A stretch of 64,000 nucleotides of DNA from Vespula vulgaris (GCF_905475345.1 NC_066599.1:610001-674000); one strand, 5' to 3'. Numbered from the stretch's first letter, positions 50,053 to 63,200 are shown. Program-made: numbers and translations. The notes: generated by a model not told the origin, from the letters alone.

Positions 50053-52511
50053 TTAAATATGTAAATTAATTTTTTGTTTTCTGAATTCTTTTTCAGATAG
50101 CATATGCCATCTGTAGCCTAATATTTTTGATACTTCTCTCTCTGTATCATCGTAACTACGACTATTCTTTTTTATCCATTGATAGTGTTCAGGTGTCCAA
50201 CATGATACTTTCAACCAATCTCCATCACATCTTTTTAAAACCACATTACGTCGAACGTACAAACAACGAAGAAATTTTGCCGTGGAAACTATTTCTAGTA
50301 TCGTTGATGTTGATATTTTATCACGAATCATCTGTGTGGAAAATAATTTTTTATATAAGAATTATATTAATATACTCAGAAAAAAGACAATAAATTTATT
50401 ATACAAGATAACACGATTAGTTACTTTTAAATCGATTTTATCAACTTTAAATTATATTAGTATTTCTGTATAAAATTACATAAACTGTATAAAATTGTAC
50501 GTTATCTCCAAATTCATAAAATATATGATCACTCTTCACAGAAAAAAGCACAAATGATGCTTGAAAAAAAAAAAAAATTAAAAAGTTCATTAAATATTTT
50601 AATAGAATATTTAACGACGTAAAAATGTTAAAAGTTTTAGGGATAGGAGATCTTGTTAAAGGAAACTTACACTCTAAAAAAAGTCTTTTTTTTAGTGCAA
50701 GACTTGCATACATATGTTTACACAATTAAGGTATTAATTAGCATCAATATAGGGCTTAAAAAAGCTATCACAAATAATAATAAGATCAGAATTCTGTTTA
50801 AATACAAAATGCTACCAGAGTATGTAGATTGGGACACATTTTGCAAAATTGTACTAATGCTTCATCCAATCTTTTAGAAAAATTTTTATGTAAATAATAT
50901 CTTGTTATCCCCTTGAATGCATAAATACGAATTGTTGAATCAAAAAAAGAACCATGTGTAATGATCCATGATGGTAAAATCTGTAATACCATGATTATAT
51001 TTACATTACTATACATATATAATTATAACATATTTTTTCAGAAAATCTATTCTACCAACCTGTGTATTTGGATTATCTATGACTATACTATGACATGGTA
51101 CATCACTATGTTCAAATAAATCTATTGGTAGAAGGACATCGGTAGATTTATGACTTTCTATTTCAAAATGTACTTTTATATGTGGATTATTTGACCTCAT
51201 TTTTATCCATGATGCTCTTTTTGGCTGTAATTATATTTCTATTAACAATTTCTTTTCCTTTTAAGATTATAGAAACTCAATAACTTAGCAATTTTTTTTT
51301 TTTTATTACCAATTTCACAGTCATATCCTTTGGACTATACTGATTTTGTAAAATATGAAGATGTTCTAATTTTGTATGTCCAAGTAATTCAATGACATCT
51401 TCATGAAGATTTTGTGGACTTATAACAAGAACCTTAAGAAAAAATAGATAATTGCTATTGTACTTTGTGTTTTATATATTTTATTTAACAAAAGTAGATT
51501 CTTTCTATGAGAACTTACATTCAAATTAAGAAATACTCCTACATGTAACAATGGACAATAATACCTAGTAGTATTTATTAATATTAACTTTGATAAAGTC
51601 TGAGTACAATTTTCACAAATATCATCCATTAAGTGTAAAGCTTCTTTACTATCAAGCATTAAATCAATTAATTCTAAACTTCTTAAATTCTTTAAATTCC
51701 TCATAAGTCTCTTCAAAGCTTCGAGCAGCTTTCCTCCTGTACCAAAAAGTCTAATACGATCTGGATCATTTCTGTTTGCCATATTACAAGGAAATGTAAA
51801 CTTAAGCCTTCGTATATTAACACCTACACCTGCTACAGAAGTATTATCTGATCCTTGTCTTTCGGTATACCATGATATCATGTTCATGAATTCATATAAA
51901 TTATAAAAATTTAACATAGGTTCAAAGACAAGATTTCTAAAATTTTTTCCAACTTTATTAAGACAAGTCGATGTTCTAATATGATCCAGAACATATTGCC
52001 AACCACTATAATAATTAAACTTTCCTCTTGTTAAAGTTGTATCTTCTAATGTAAATGTAGACCAAACATTCTGTAATTTGAATGCACGATACCAAGAGCG
52101 ACATACAAGAGAAGCATAGTATCGCTCACGAATAGATAAATATGAAAATATCTGTTCCAAAAGTATATCAGGTATTCTATCCCAACAGCTAAATACTTTG
52201 GATGACTGTTCATCTTGTGTATCTTCTTCCCAATCTATATACAATGCTGTAAATGGCAAATTAATACATCCTCAACTTTGTCTATTTATGGTAGAACTTA
52301 TATATTTCAAAATACGATCTATGTATAAAAAAAAAAAACTTTTAATCTTAACATTTTACTAATAAATATTTTTATTTGTACTATTTTTTTAAAGATATAT
52401 GTAAGATTTGTTAAGCTCAATTTTATTTTTTTCTTTCATCTCTATATAACCTAAAAATATTATTAACTTACCTTTATCTTCTTCGTCAAATTTCCAACAA
52501 CTTTTGTTCAT
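50053..52511 (-). CDS. F-box protein, FBXO33/FBXO39-like
   Basis: Six coding exons in transcript order: 52472-52511, 51519-52246, 51310-51432, 51060-51224, 50816-50980, 50053-50331 (499 codons plus stop). An F-box lies at about residues 36-75 (WDRIPDILLEQIFSYL, ASLVCRSWYRAF). It should dock Skp1 and make the protein a substrate receptor of an SCF ubiquitin ligase. The rest has irregular leucine-rich repeat character (NLKNLRSLELIDLML, LEHLHIL, CPNLHTLM). The C-terminus YVRRNVVLKR...ILGYRWHMLSEKEF is distinctive. I place it near FBXO33/FBXO39 by overall pattern but do not recognise the exact orthologue. The introns are short and every junction keeps the frame. The gene starts head-to-head with SUV3, 483 bases between the two ATGs. 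Confidence 0.85.
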
Positions 52512-52994
52512 TTTTAATACTAATAAAAATATAATAGACGACTTCACAACGATAATTCTTCCGAATTTTGTTCCGAATTTCTTATTTGTGTAAGTATTTA
52601 TTGCGTTAAAAATACATTAAAATAGAAAATACCTGATTACCGCCATATTATATGTCGAATACAATGTGCGTAAAAAAATGATTGATATAATTTCACTGTA
52701 TCTATGAGTCTGGTCTAGTTCGATTTGATATAACCAGCAAGTTTAAATATAAATTAACAACTTTTATTTATGAAAAAGATTAATAAATGAAGCAACTTTT
52801 TTTAATTCATAAAAGAGCATAATTCTTTTGAAAAAGAATCTAAGAGTTATCCTTCATTAACAGTTAGAAAATTGTTGTTGATAATTAATATTACGTTTTG
52901 ATTATAATTGCACGTAATTCATGTAGTAAAGTACATTTTAACTTTATTATTATTGATTTTAATACTGTAACAATTACAGATACAATTGGTAAAA
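52512..52994. promoter_or_regulatory. Shared divergent promoter of F-box gene and SUV3
   Basis: 483 bases separate two ATGs on opposite strands, with no TATA box apparent near either. The interval holds a YY1/Pho-like core on the minus strand at 52640-52649. It is too short for two independent large promoters and is probably bidirectional. Confidence 0.6.
52640..52649 (-). promoter_or_regulatory. YY1/Pho-like element
   Basis: Plus-strand CCGCCATATT reads AATATGGCGG on the minus strand and matches AANATGGCGG. It is 129 bases upstream of the F-box ATG and 346 upstream of the SUV3 ATG. Confidence 0.45.
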
Positions 52995-55900
52995 ATGTTA
53001 TCAATACAGACTTTTATCTGTGAACAGTATATACAAAAAGCTTCTTTCTTAACGGGCATTTTATTGAAGAGGTAACCTATTTAATTTCCTAAATTAATCG
53101 AAATATTAGATATAGAATAAGTATTCAGATAATTATTTGTAGAAGAAGATTTATATTTTTTGTAACTATTTTAGATCATTAAATCCAACAGCAAGTATCA
53201 TCCATATACAAAGAGGGAAAAAAAGTAAAAATAATACTGAGGATATAAATAAATTATTTCATCCTGTATCTATTAAGTCAAATCCAGATGATATTAATAT
53301 AGGAAATGAATTGACTGGTAATTTAAATAAGAGAGATTTACTAGTAATTTTAAATAAATTTATAGAGATGAAGGAAATTAGAAGTTTGGCGATGGAATGT
53401 GGACTAGATGGTATATTTGGATAAACTTGTTTCATATTATTATAATAAACATTTATTTTTGCACAGAATAATCTATATAAAAGTATATATTTTATAGATT
53501 ATTTACAAAAGCAAGCATTTGTAAGATTCAGAGAATATTGTATACAGTCACAATCATTGCCAGTTGATCTTCATATTATTTTAAGTGATGTTCTTCGTAA
53601 TGTTGCAAATATAACAGATATTTATCCATATTTTTTACGTTTCGCTAAAAAAATATTTCCACACATGGAATGTTTAGATGATCTCAAAAAAATTAGTGAT
53701 CTCAGATCGCCAGCTAATTGGTAAGAGTGCACGTATATTGGATAATACTTAAAAAATAGGCAAGTAATATGTATGATTTAATTATAGGTATCCATATGCA
53801 AGAGCAAAAACACGAAAAATAATATTTCATGCTGGTCCAACAAACAGTGGTAAAACCTATCATGCTTTAGAAAGATTTATAAGAGCAAAAAGTGGAGTAT
53901 ATTGTGGACCATTAAAATTATTAGTTTCAGAAGTATACAGTAAATGCAATAGTATGGTTAGTATAATCATATTTTTTCAAAATATTTTAGAATTTAAAGA
54001 AATTTTAATATATTTATATTTTTATAATTCCAATCAGGGAACTCCTTGTGATTTAATAACTGGAGAAGAGAGAAGATTTGCTCATAGTCCAGACACTCCA
54101 GCAAATCACATATCTTGTTCTGTGGAAATGGTTAACATAAATTCTCCTTGTATGTATTAATTATGTAATGATGGTAATATTGTTTTAGAATTAATATATT
54201 CATATTTAACTATTTGTAAACTTTTTTTTTGAATGTTGTTCTTGGTATTGACATAGTTATATTATATAGCTATTTTATCAATATTTTTTATTGTAGATGA
54301 AGTTGCAATAATTGATGAAATTCAATTAATTCGAGATCCTGGCAGAGGATGGGCATGGACCAGAGCTCTTCTTGGAATTTCTGCTGATGAAATACATCTT
54401 TGTGGTGAAACAGCTGCAATAGATTTAGTAATTGTCTATTTTTCCAATTTATTTACTTTTGATATACTTCATATTACTTTTTTATTTGCTAATTGTAATA
54501 TTATTTTTGATAGGTAAATGCTATATGTCTTACAACAGGTGAAACTCCAGAAATTCGAAAATATAAACGGTTAACTAAATTAGAAGTAGAAAATACAGCA
54601 CTTCAAACATTAAAAAATGTTCAACCTAGTGACTGTATAGTTTGCTTCAATAAAAATGATATATTCACTGTATCACGTCAACTAGAAGCAGAAGGAATAG
54701 AAACAGCAGTGATATATGGTAGTTTACCACCAGGAACGAAACTTGCACAAGCTGCTAAGTTTAATGATCCAAATAATTCTTGTAAAATATTAGTAGCAAC
54801 AAATGCAATTGGGATGGGATTAAATTTGTAAGTTTCCTATACATTATACATCATTATCAAATATTGAAAATGTTAACAGATACTTGTACATGTTTTTTTA
54901 TTTTATTTATTGATAGATTTCTAAGGTGATTTATTTTACAGACATATTAGAAGAATTATATTTTACTCTTTAATACAACCAACAATAAATGAAAAGGGAG
55001 AAAAAGAAATGGATACAATTTCTGTATCTACAGCTTTGCAAATAGCAGGCAGGGCAGGACGTTATGGCACACAATGGGAAACAGTAATATAATAATTTCA
55101 ATTTCTCGAAAAAGGCAATTTTCATTTTATATCTAGGTCATTTCATTTACGATTTTTTTATTTAGGGCTATGTCACAACTTATAAATCACAGGATCTTCC
55201 AACACTGAAAAATTTACTCAATCAAAATCCTGAGACGATCACTCAAGCTGGCCTTCATCCAACATCAGATCAAATCGAATTATATGCTTATCACTTACCA
55301 GACACACCATTGTCAAATCTTTTGGTAATATTATAGATTATACATACATTAATTTCTGATATGCAAAAAATAATATGTTTATTATTTCAGGATATTTTCG
55401 TAACTCTATCTATAGTTGATGATTCTTTATACTTTATATGTAATACAGAAGATTTTAAGTTCCTTGCTGATATGATACAACATGTTCCTTTGCCATTACG
55501 TGCACGATACGTATTCTGTTGTGCACCAATTAATAGAAAACTTCCATTTTCATGTGCTATGTTCCTAAAGGTATGAATACTAATCTTTATTTCTTCAGGA
55601 ATAGACAAATTATATAAATTTCAATAATTTATGTATATACAAATAGTACAGTAAATGATAATAACAATACGATATTTATTATAGTTTGCTCGTCAATATA
55701 GTAAAAATGATAAAATTACCTTTAACTGGTTATGCGAACATATTGGTTGGCCATTTTCAACACCTAGATCTATACTTGATCTTGTTCATCTGGAAGCTGT
55801 GTTTGATATTATGGATTTATATCTTTGGTTAAGGTATTTATAATATATATAAAGATTTATAGACATTTACTTAAAACAAAATTCAACTTATATTTTTTAA

Positions 55901-56507
55901 TGCAGTTATCGGTTTATGGATTTATTCCCTGATGCAAATATAGTACGAGATGTCCAGCGAGAATTAGACTCAATTATTCAAAGTGGAGTACATTGTTTGA
56001 CACAATTATTAAATAATTCTGGAATAGGTAAATATCAATTTTCATCATCATATATTAAATATTGATATAAATAACATATTAATAACATATTGAAATATTT
56101 TCATTGTACAGAAGGGACAAATGAAGAAATATCTATTTCAGAAACAGATCAATTTTATTTACAAACACGGAAAAATAACTTTTACAAAGGTAAAATTTAA
56201 ATCAAATAATAAATTAAAAATTCGTTAAGAAAGTGAAAAAAAAAAAAAAAAAAAAAAAAAAAACGTACTATATTTGTAACATTTAATAATTATATGTGAC
56301 TTACATTAATAATTTTTAATGTGTATGTGTATACAGGCATAAATTGATCTTTTATATTATATTTTAGGATATAATGAAACTAATAAACATAGGTCCTCTG
56401 TACCTCAGAGGAAGGGTAAATTAACAGAAAGATTATTGGCAGAAGGTTTGCTAACACCACAAATGTTGCAAGAACTTCAAAATGAATGGGCCAAAAAGAA
56501 AAAATAA
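52995..56507 (+). CDS. SUPV3L1: Mitochondrial ATP-dependent RNA helicase SUV3
   Basis: Fourteen coding exons: 52995-53071, 53175-53410, 53498-53720, 53788-53956, 54038-54149, 54297-54427, 54514-54827, 54942-55083, 55166-55324, 55391-55570, 55685-55833, 55906-56027, 56112-56189, 56368-56507 (743 codons plus stop; human about 786). A superfamily 2 helicase that works with PNPase in mitochondrial RNA decay. The N-terminus is basic and hydrophobic, consistent with a mitochondrial presequence. Motif I is GPTNSGKT (residues 195-202), motif II is DEIQ, and later motifs include VIYGSLPPGTK, ILVATNAIGMGLNL and QIAGRAGRYG (motif VI). All key helicase residues are present. The C-terminal region (PLSNLLDIFV, DLYLWLSYRF, KLTERLLAEGLLTPQMLQEL) matches the SUV3 C-terminal domain. 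Introns are short, mostly 60-200 bases. Confidence 0.96.
56236..56263. repeat. Poly(A) tract in a SUV3 intron
   Basis: About 28 consecutive A residues in the last SUV3 intron. Confidence 0.85.
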
Positions 56508-56691
56508 AGTTATTTTTTATAGAAATTAATCATCAAAACTCTACGTTAAATTTTTTGGTATAAAAAATTAAGTCCATCATTGTATATTCAATCATTTTGA
56601 GATAGTTTTAAATGAAAACTTCTCTTAAAAAAAGTAATAAAAGAAAAAAAATTTTTTCTTTTGATTAGATAAATATTAAACATACTTGTAA

Positions 56692-56697
56692 AATAAA
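56692..56697 (+). terminator. Polyadenylation signal of SUV3
   Basis: AATAAA 185 bases past the SUV3 stop. The opposite-strand signal of the THAP gene is 57 bases further on. Confidence 0.55.
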
Positions 56698-56753
56698 TAA
56701 ACAATTTTAAAAGATTTAACATTTTTAATGTTTTAATAAATAATATAATTCTT

Positions 56754-56759
56754 TTTATT
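56754..56759 (-). terminator. Polyadenylation signal of the THAP gene
   Basis: AATAAA on the minus strand, 96 bases beyond the THAP stop. Confidence 0.5.
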
Positions 56760-56854
56760 TGTGTCACTTCTAAGAATTATAAAAACATTGAAAATATATG
56801 TACACTTTATCTTCATATGAACAGGTACAAGACCTTTTTTAAATATTAACATTT

Positions 56855-58549
56855 TTATTTCGTGTAATGCTCTTTTGCATGTCTGATGTTTCTTTGGCGT
56901 GTATACATTTTTCTTTGTTCTCTTAAAGTAAAATTGGAATTACAAGATATAAACTCTCTAGATCTGCGTCTTATCAAATGAGATAACATGCTGCATTTGG
57001 AACATCTCACAGAATCATTATTTATAATGAGTGGACATAGTATATGTCTCCATCGTGTACCATCTCTGCAGGCTATTTTAGGGCAATTATATTCTTGAAA
57101 ATTTTCAATTATGCCTAATTAAATGAGACAATAAAATTAATACATATTATTAAAAATAACTATTTGTATAATTTGGAACATACCTTCGCAAATAATTCTT
57201 ATGTCAAATTCGTCTATAAGTTCCTCAATATCTAACAAGCATTGTACTTTATTATCTTTACCTTCTCTTATAAGATTATACATTATTGGATCAATTTCTT
57301 GATTTAAAGCACTACATCGTAATATCATATCAGTTTTTACAAATACTTGTTTTTCTAGAAAAGGCATACCAGCTTTTGTCATTCCCATGCTCAAATATAC
57401 TATTGTTGTAGCATGTCCTTCAGAAGTTACATTACATGACCAACCACGTGGTAAAGCAATTTCAAAACACATTTCTAGTAAGTCTTCAAACAAGATTTCG
57501 TGTTCTCGTATTTCACCATATACACAATCGTCGTATTTATCCAAACGATCATTTACAATATTTAACGTTTGATTGTTTATATATAAATTTCTATTCTTCT
57601 GTAGAGTATTATCTATACATTTTTTCATAATATAAGTTTTGTTTTTAACTTCTTCATGTTCCCATATATCTGTCGATGTCTCATCCTCTTCAGAATAACT
57701 GAATATATTTGAAGAATTATTTTCATTTTTTTCAACTTTTATTTGAGAGAGTTGATTATAATTATTGTTTTCTTTCTGCCTTTTTTTTTCTATATTATCA
57801 TCTGCTTCAAGGCTTATTTTATAATTATTACAACTACTGGTAATTGTTTTTTCATGTTTATTATTTCTATTAGAAGACAGTCTTAAGTGTGCTTTAGAAT
57901 CATCAACAGACATGCTTATATTTGATTCATCCTGTGGAGATTGTATCTTTATTGATCGATTAATATTTTCAAGCGTATATTCATGATTTCTAAACTCAGA
58001 ATATTCTTTTTCTGTATTTGAAATTTGTTCCTCTCTAGGTATAAGGAAATTCTCTTTTTTATTATCAATATTTTGCACCAAACTATTACGAAACGTTAAA
58101 AAGTCATTCAACCCATACAAATCGGAATGACTTTTTTCAATAACTTCATTATTTTTTGATTGAAGATGAATATTTTTACCAGGTACTGCACCTGGTCTTA
58201 ATCTACATTTTTTATATTTTATCTAAAATTATACAAAAATGATAGAATGATTATACAAATATGAATACTTAAATATAGATCAATTTCTATAAGAATTAAA
58301 TATTTGTAAATATATAAAGTAACAGCTTACAGTAATAACATGTGGTGGAACTCCACTAACCCAATGTGTGATAATATCACTTTTATGAAAATGTTTACTA
58401 CAAACATATGTATCATCGCTTACAGAATAATTCTCTATAGCAATTGCAGCTTGCCATTTTTTACGTGTTTCTGGATCCTTTGGAGCTGAGAAGAAACTAT
58501 AGGTATTTTTATAATTTGTTTCTTTACATAGCACACATTTACGTGTCAT
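56855..58549 (-). CDS. THAP-domain zinc-finger protein with Cys-rich C-terminus
   Basis: Three coding exons in transcript order: 58331-58549, 57184-58222, 56855-57114 (505 codons plus stop). Residues 1-88 are a THAP C2CH zinc finger with DNA-binding fold: Cys5, Cys8, Cys50 and His53 as ligands, conserved Trp32 and Phe54, and the AVP box (RLRPGAVP) near residue 85, reached across intron 1. A low-complexity Asn/Glu/Ser-rich middle follows. The C-terminal ~150 residues are conserved-looking, with EILFEDLLEMC, ALPRGWSC and EKQVFVKTDMIL. They end in a Cys-rich motif, CRDGTRWRHILCP then RCSKC, and a basic tail. THAP proteins are nuclear regulators or domesticated transposase derivatives. The exact orthologue is not recognised. 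It starts head-to-head with TRAPPC4. Confidence 0.88.
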
Positions 58550-59049
58550 ACTGATCCTGCAAAATTGTTTATTATTTACTATATATTATGATTATGAAAT
58601 GTAAATGAAATTAATTTGATTCATCCTGTAAATTTTAATAATACAATGATGTCACTTTATAACATTATTTTTTAACTAAATTATAAAATTGAAAGTTATA
58701 GTAAAGAATGTAAATATATAATTATGTACCATATAAAATAACAACATGAGATTTTAAGGATTGTTGTAATTAATTTAAAAGTAATGTAAGAGAACTGACA
58801 TGTACATCACTCAATATTTTTGCAAAACATAGATACTTCTAGTGAAAATTCACGCTCTGATCATATGTACAATTGGGGAAAAAAAAATAATAAAAATACT
58901 GAACAAGTTGTGCCAACATAAAAATTAATTTCGAAAAATTACGACAAGTGACTATGTTAGTAATTAAACTAAACAGCTGATCTGCTATATTTTGAGGTGT
59001 GCATTACTAGATTATAGATAGAGATACATAACCTTTAATTGTTTAAATA
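58550..59049. promoter_or_regulatory. Shared divergent promoter of THAP gene and TRAPPC4
   Basis: 500 bases lie between two ATGs on opposite strands. It is AT-rich, with no TATA box or strong motif recognised by eye. Confidence 0.5.
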
Positions 59050-59806
59050 ATGGTGATATACGGTGTTTATATCGTATCAAAATCGGGAGGTTTAATTTTT
59101 AATCATGATCACAATATTCCTAAAGTGGAAAATGAAAGAACTTTCGCTTATCCATTAGATATAAAATTAAATTATGAAAATAAAAAGATAGTTGTATCTT
59201 TTGGTCAAAAAGATGGTATAAATGGTAAGAGATTTTATTAGTTTTTTATTAAATCGTTATGAACATATTTCTTATATTTCATTTTTAATTATTTATATTT
59301 AATATTTAATAGAATATTTTTATTCAGTAGGCCATATGTTAACTGCTGTGAATGGTAGTCCTGTTATTGGCAACGAATTGGAAGATGGAAGGGACGTGCT
59401 AGAAATGTTAAATCAACCAGAAAATTTTCCTGTAACACTAAAATTTAGTCGTGCGAAAATGACAACTAATGAGAAAATTTTTCTTGCATCTATGTTTTAT
59501 CCTTTGTTCGCGATAGCTAGTCAATTGAGCCCTGAACCCAGATGTTCTGGAATTGAAATTCTAGAAGCAGACACATTTCGCTTGTACTGCTATCAAACGC
59601 TTACTGGAATTAAATTTATGATAGTGGCAGAACCATCACAGTTAGGAATGGAAATTTTGACAAAAAAAGTATACGAACTTTATGCAGATTATGCTCTTAA
59701 AAATCCATTTTATTCTTTAGAAATGCCAATCAGGTGTGAACTTTTTGAGACTAATCTGCAGTCATTACTCGAAACAATTGAGAAATGTGGTATAAGTAGT
59801 ATTTAA
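59050..59806 (+). CDS. TRAPPC4: Trafficking protein particle complex subunit 4 (synbindin)
   Basis: Two coding exons: 59050-59224 and 59328-59806 (217 codons plus stop; human 219). A core longin-fold subunit of TRAPP complexes, which act as exchange factors for Rab1/Rab11-type GTPases in ER-to-Golgi and endosomal traffic and in autophagy. The N-terminus MVIYGVYIVSKSGGLIF is the family start. A PDZ-like insert follows (GQKDGINVGHMLTAVNGSPV) and then strongly conserved LASMFYPLFAIASQLSPEP, TFRLYCYQTLTGIKF and NPFYSLEMPIRCELF. The phase-1 intron restores Val59. AATAAA at 59980-59985 is the likely polyadenylation signal. Confidence 0.97.
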
Positions 59807-60256
59807 ATTTATTCAATGAATCAGGCTGACGTATCTGTAAGTATGGTGTGTACGCAACACACACAAAGTATTTGAAATAAGCAATTATATATAAACATAT
59901 ACATTATTGAAAATAATAGAGATAAACTTAGCTTATTTAAAAATGTAAGAAGTAGATTGGACAAATTATAAATAGAATGAATAAAACTTAGTATTTTTAT
60001 CAAGACAATTCAGTATATGTAAAATTTGTTGTTTATGTAATTCTCTTGATAAACGAATTTAAAAGATTGTGAATAAATCATAGAGATTTTTTTTAAGTTG
60101 GTATCGAGATAAATGTATCGCTTGGCATTACTGCGTAGACAATGGTTGCAAACAAATATGGCTGCTCACTGTTTCACGGATCGGCTCTAAGAGAAAAAAA
60201 TTTTAGCTCCTGATTGTGATCGAGTGATATTTGTTTCTACTACAATATTATTTAAA
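59807..60256. other. TRAPPC4 3' flank and BOD1L promoter
   Basis: No gene. It contains the TRAPPC4 polyadenylation signal at 59980-59985 and then the BOD1L 5' region. AATATGGCTGC at 60155-60165 is a one-mismatch variant of the YY1-like motif found at three other upstream regions. Confidence 0.5.
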
Positions 60257-63200
60257 ATGGAGTTAGGATTATCAAGTACGTTGTTAGCTGGCGATCCACG
60301 TCTTGTGGATCATATCGTTGGTGAAGTCAAATCGCAGGGTATTTTTGATCAGTTTCGTAAGGAATGCATAGCCGATGTTGACACAAAGGTATATAAGTTT
60401 AATGTCTATATTTCTCTCTACTTAATATCATCTAAATAATATCAAATAAATATGTTATTAGAGTTTTTGTTATATTTATAAAGGAACGGTAAATAATTGA
60501 ATATTATCTCTCACAGCCTGCGTATCAAAATCTACGTACAAGAGTGGAGGGGTCTGTCAATTCGTTTCTTGACAAGCAGTTATGGAAGCCAGAACTTAAT
60601 AAAAATCAAGTTAGAGAAACATTGCGTAAGCATATACACGAAGCACCATATTTAGATGCCGGAGTTGAACGTATTGTAGATCAAGTAGTAAATCCAAAGG
60701 TCTATTCGGTATTCATGCCTCAAATTGAAGATGTTGTATACAAGTTTTTAGGCATTGAAAGACCAAAAATCAAAGAAAAATCTAGTAGTTGTGGTCTTAA
60801 AGATTTATTGCCTAAAGATTTGGATCCAGTTTCTCCAGAATCCGATAAAAATAGTTTGAAGGATGTGTCGCTCGAATCTGTAGATGCAATAGATGATCTT
60901 GATGTCAAACAAGATGAAAAATCCGAACAATCATCTGATGAACAAAAGTTAGAAATTACGGAAAAGTATTCTGAAAGAAGTAAAGATCTAGTTTCTGAGA
61001 ATGGACATGTCTCCTCTGAAGAAAAAATATTGGATGAAGGGTGTATAAGTTTCAATAAGACTGTTAATAATGTAAGTTTAAATATATCTGGCAAATCAGA
61101 TGACAAAGCGGATGAAGAAGAAGAAGATAGTCCAACTTTTGAGCCAATTGATATTATGAATTTAAACGAGTCAAATATATCTAATGATTCACATTTATCC
61201 GGTATATCCGAGTTGACAAGTCATAGATCTAGAAGTCCTGATTTCTCCAATGAGATATCACAGGATAATTTTGATTGCAGTAATCAAGATTCACAACTTA
61301 GTAAAGTTTCATCCGATTCAAGATTATCGATAGTTACTGACTTTGGATTGTCTAATCATGCTTCAACACCCATACATGATGGTATCAAAGAAGATGCTTC
61401 TAAAGATAAGTGTGAAAATAAATCTACAAAAGATAATTTCAGAGCTCTCAGAGAATTTGAATCTTTTAAGAATAAAAACAATAAAACCATTTTTGAATCA
61501 AAGAAATGTAAAGAAAGCACGTATGATTTTAAAGATGCAAAGGATACGACAAAAAGCATTAAACTTAATTTACCATCCAAGGAAAATTCTAGCGATGCAA
61601 CAGATAATAGTACAAAGGACAAATATGACAGTAAAACATATAAAGATAAGCATAAGGATAGTGAAAATTCAAAGTCTAAATCTACAAAAGAAAAAGTATA
61701 TTCCAAGGATCCAAAAAATAAAGAGAAAGACAATGAAAAAAAGAAACAGAGTAGTCATAGTAGTTCAAAGCACGATAAACATATTAAGGGTAAAGTTAAA
61801 GATAAATCTAATCAAATAAAAGATTCTGTTGAAAAAAGCAAAGATAATGCAGAGAGTGTTAAAGATAATATAAGTAAAATTAAAGAAGAAAAAGTAAAAG
61901 AGGTTGATAAAAAAGAAAGTAGTACTAATAAGGAAGCAAAAGATTTGAAAGATCTTTATAAAGAAAAAATTAGAGAACTCAGAGAGAAGAAGGAATTAAC
62001 GGAAAAAGAAAAATTAAACAAGGATAATGTAAGGTCTAACAAAGAATCTAGGGATAAAAAAGATTCGATTAAAGATAAAAAGTCTTACAAAAAAGAACAT
62101 AGAAGTTCTACTTCAAAAAATCACGATGAAAAAAGTCGTCATGAAAACAAAGTTAACAAAGTGTCTGACAAAATATCGGATATTAAAGAGAAAAAATCTG
62201 AATCTAAAGAGAAGGCAAAACGTGACGAACGTGGCTCAAAAGATTTGAAGGATAAAAGTAATGTTATAAAAACAGAATCTTCAAGTAAATCTGAAAAAAA
62301 TGACGCAAAAAAGATATCTAAGAATGGCAAAGAAGAAAAAACAGAAATAAAAAAAGATATTAAAATTAGTAGTGATAAGATTTGTAAGAAGGATGTACGT
62401 ACTCAAGCGCAAAATAAAACAACAGATCGTAATGAAAAATCTATAGATATTAAAAAAGAATCCAAAAGCGATACACAAGCTAAGGACAAAAAAAGAAGAG
62501 ATGATAAGAAATCAAAAACAAAGGATGATCATTCTAGTTTACGGAAAAATTCTAACGATCGTCGTTCTACTGACAGAGATGGTTCAAATGGATCTAATAG
62601 CAAAAGTTCACAATCTAGTACTTCTAGTTCAAGTGCTACAACCAGTAAATCAAGTTCTTCTGGTTTAAATAAAGATACCAATCATGTTAGTAATTCAAGC
62701 AGTGAAACATCAGACAGTATAGAAGAAACACAAATAAATAAAATGAAATTGCAATCACAGAACGAAAATTATGATGAAATAAATAAAGATGATGTACATT
62801 TAGCTGATACCGAATCATACTGCATTCAAAACAATAATAATGGAGATATTCGACAAGTAGAAATACAGTTAAGTGAAAACAATTTACCATTAAAAAAGAG
62901 ACCATTACTTAATGAAAATAACTTACCTTCTTCGAGCGAAGTGAAGATAAAAAAACCTAAATTCGCAAAAAACATACATGAAGCTAAGAAGCTAATGAAA
63001 ATTAGGAAACAAATGGAGAAACAAAAACAGAAGGATGATAAAAAAGTGGAAAAAAAAGTGGAGCAAAAGGCTGAGGTAATAACACATCCGAAGCCAATAA
63101 GCAGTATAGATAATATGGAGACAGTTCCAGACGAGGAACGTGTACAAATAATAGAAATACCAGATGAAGAATACGAAGAACCTTATCCCGATCGCCAAAT

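Noticed and set aside
61343..61819. Lys/Ile-rich plus-strand frame and long antisense Ser/Leu-rich frames in BOD1L
   Set aside because: Shifted-frame shadows of the Lys/Ser-rich BOD1L coding exon.
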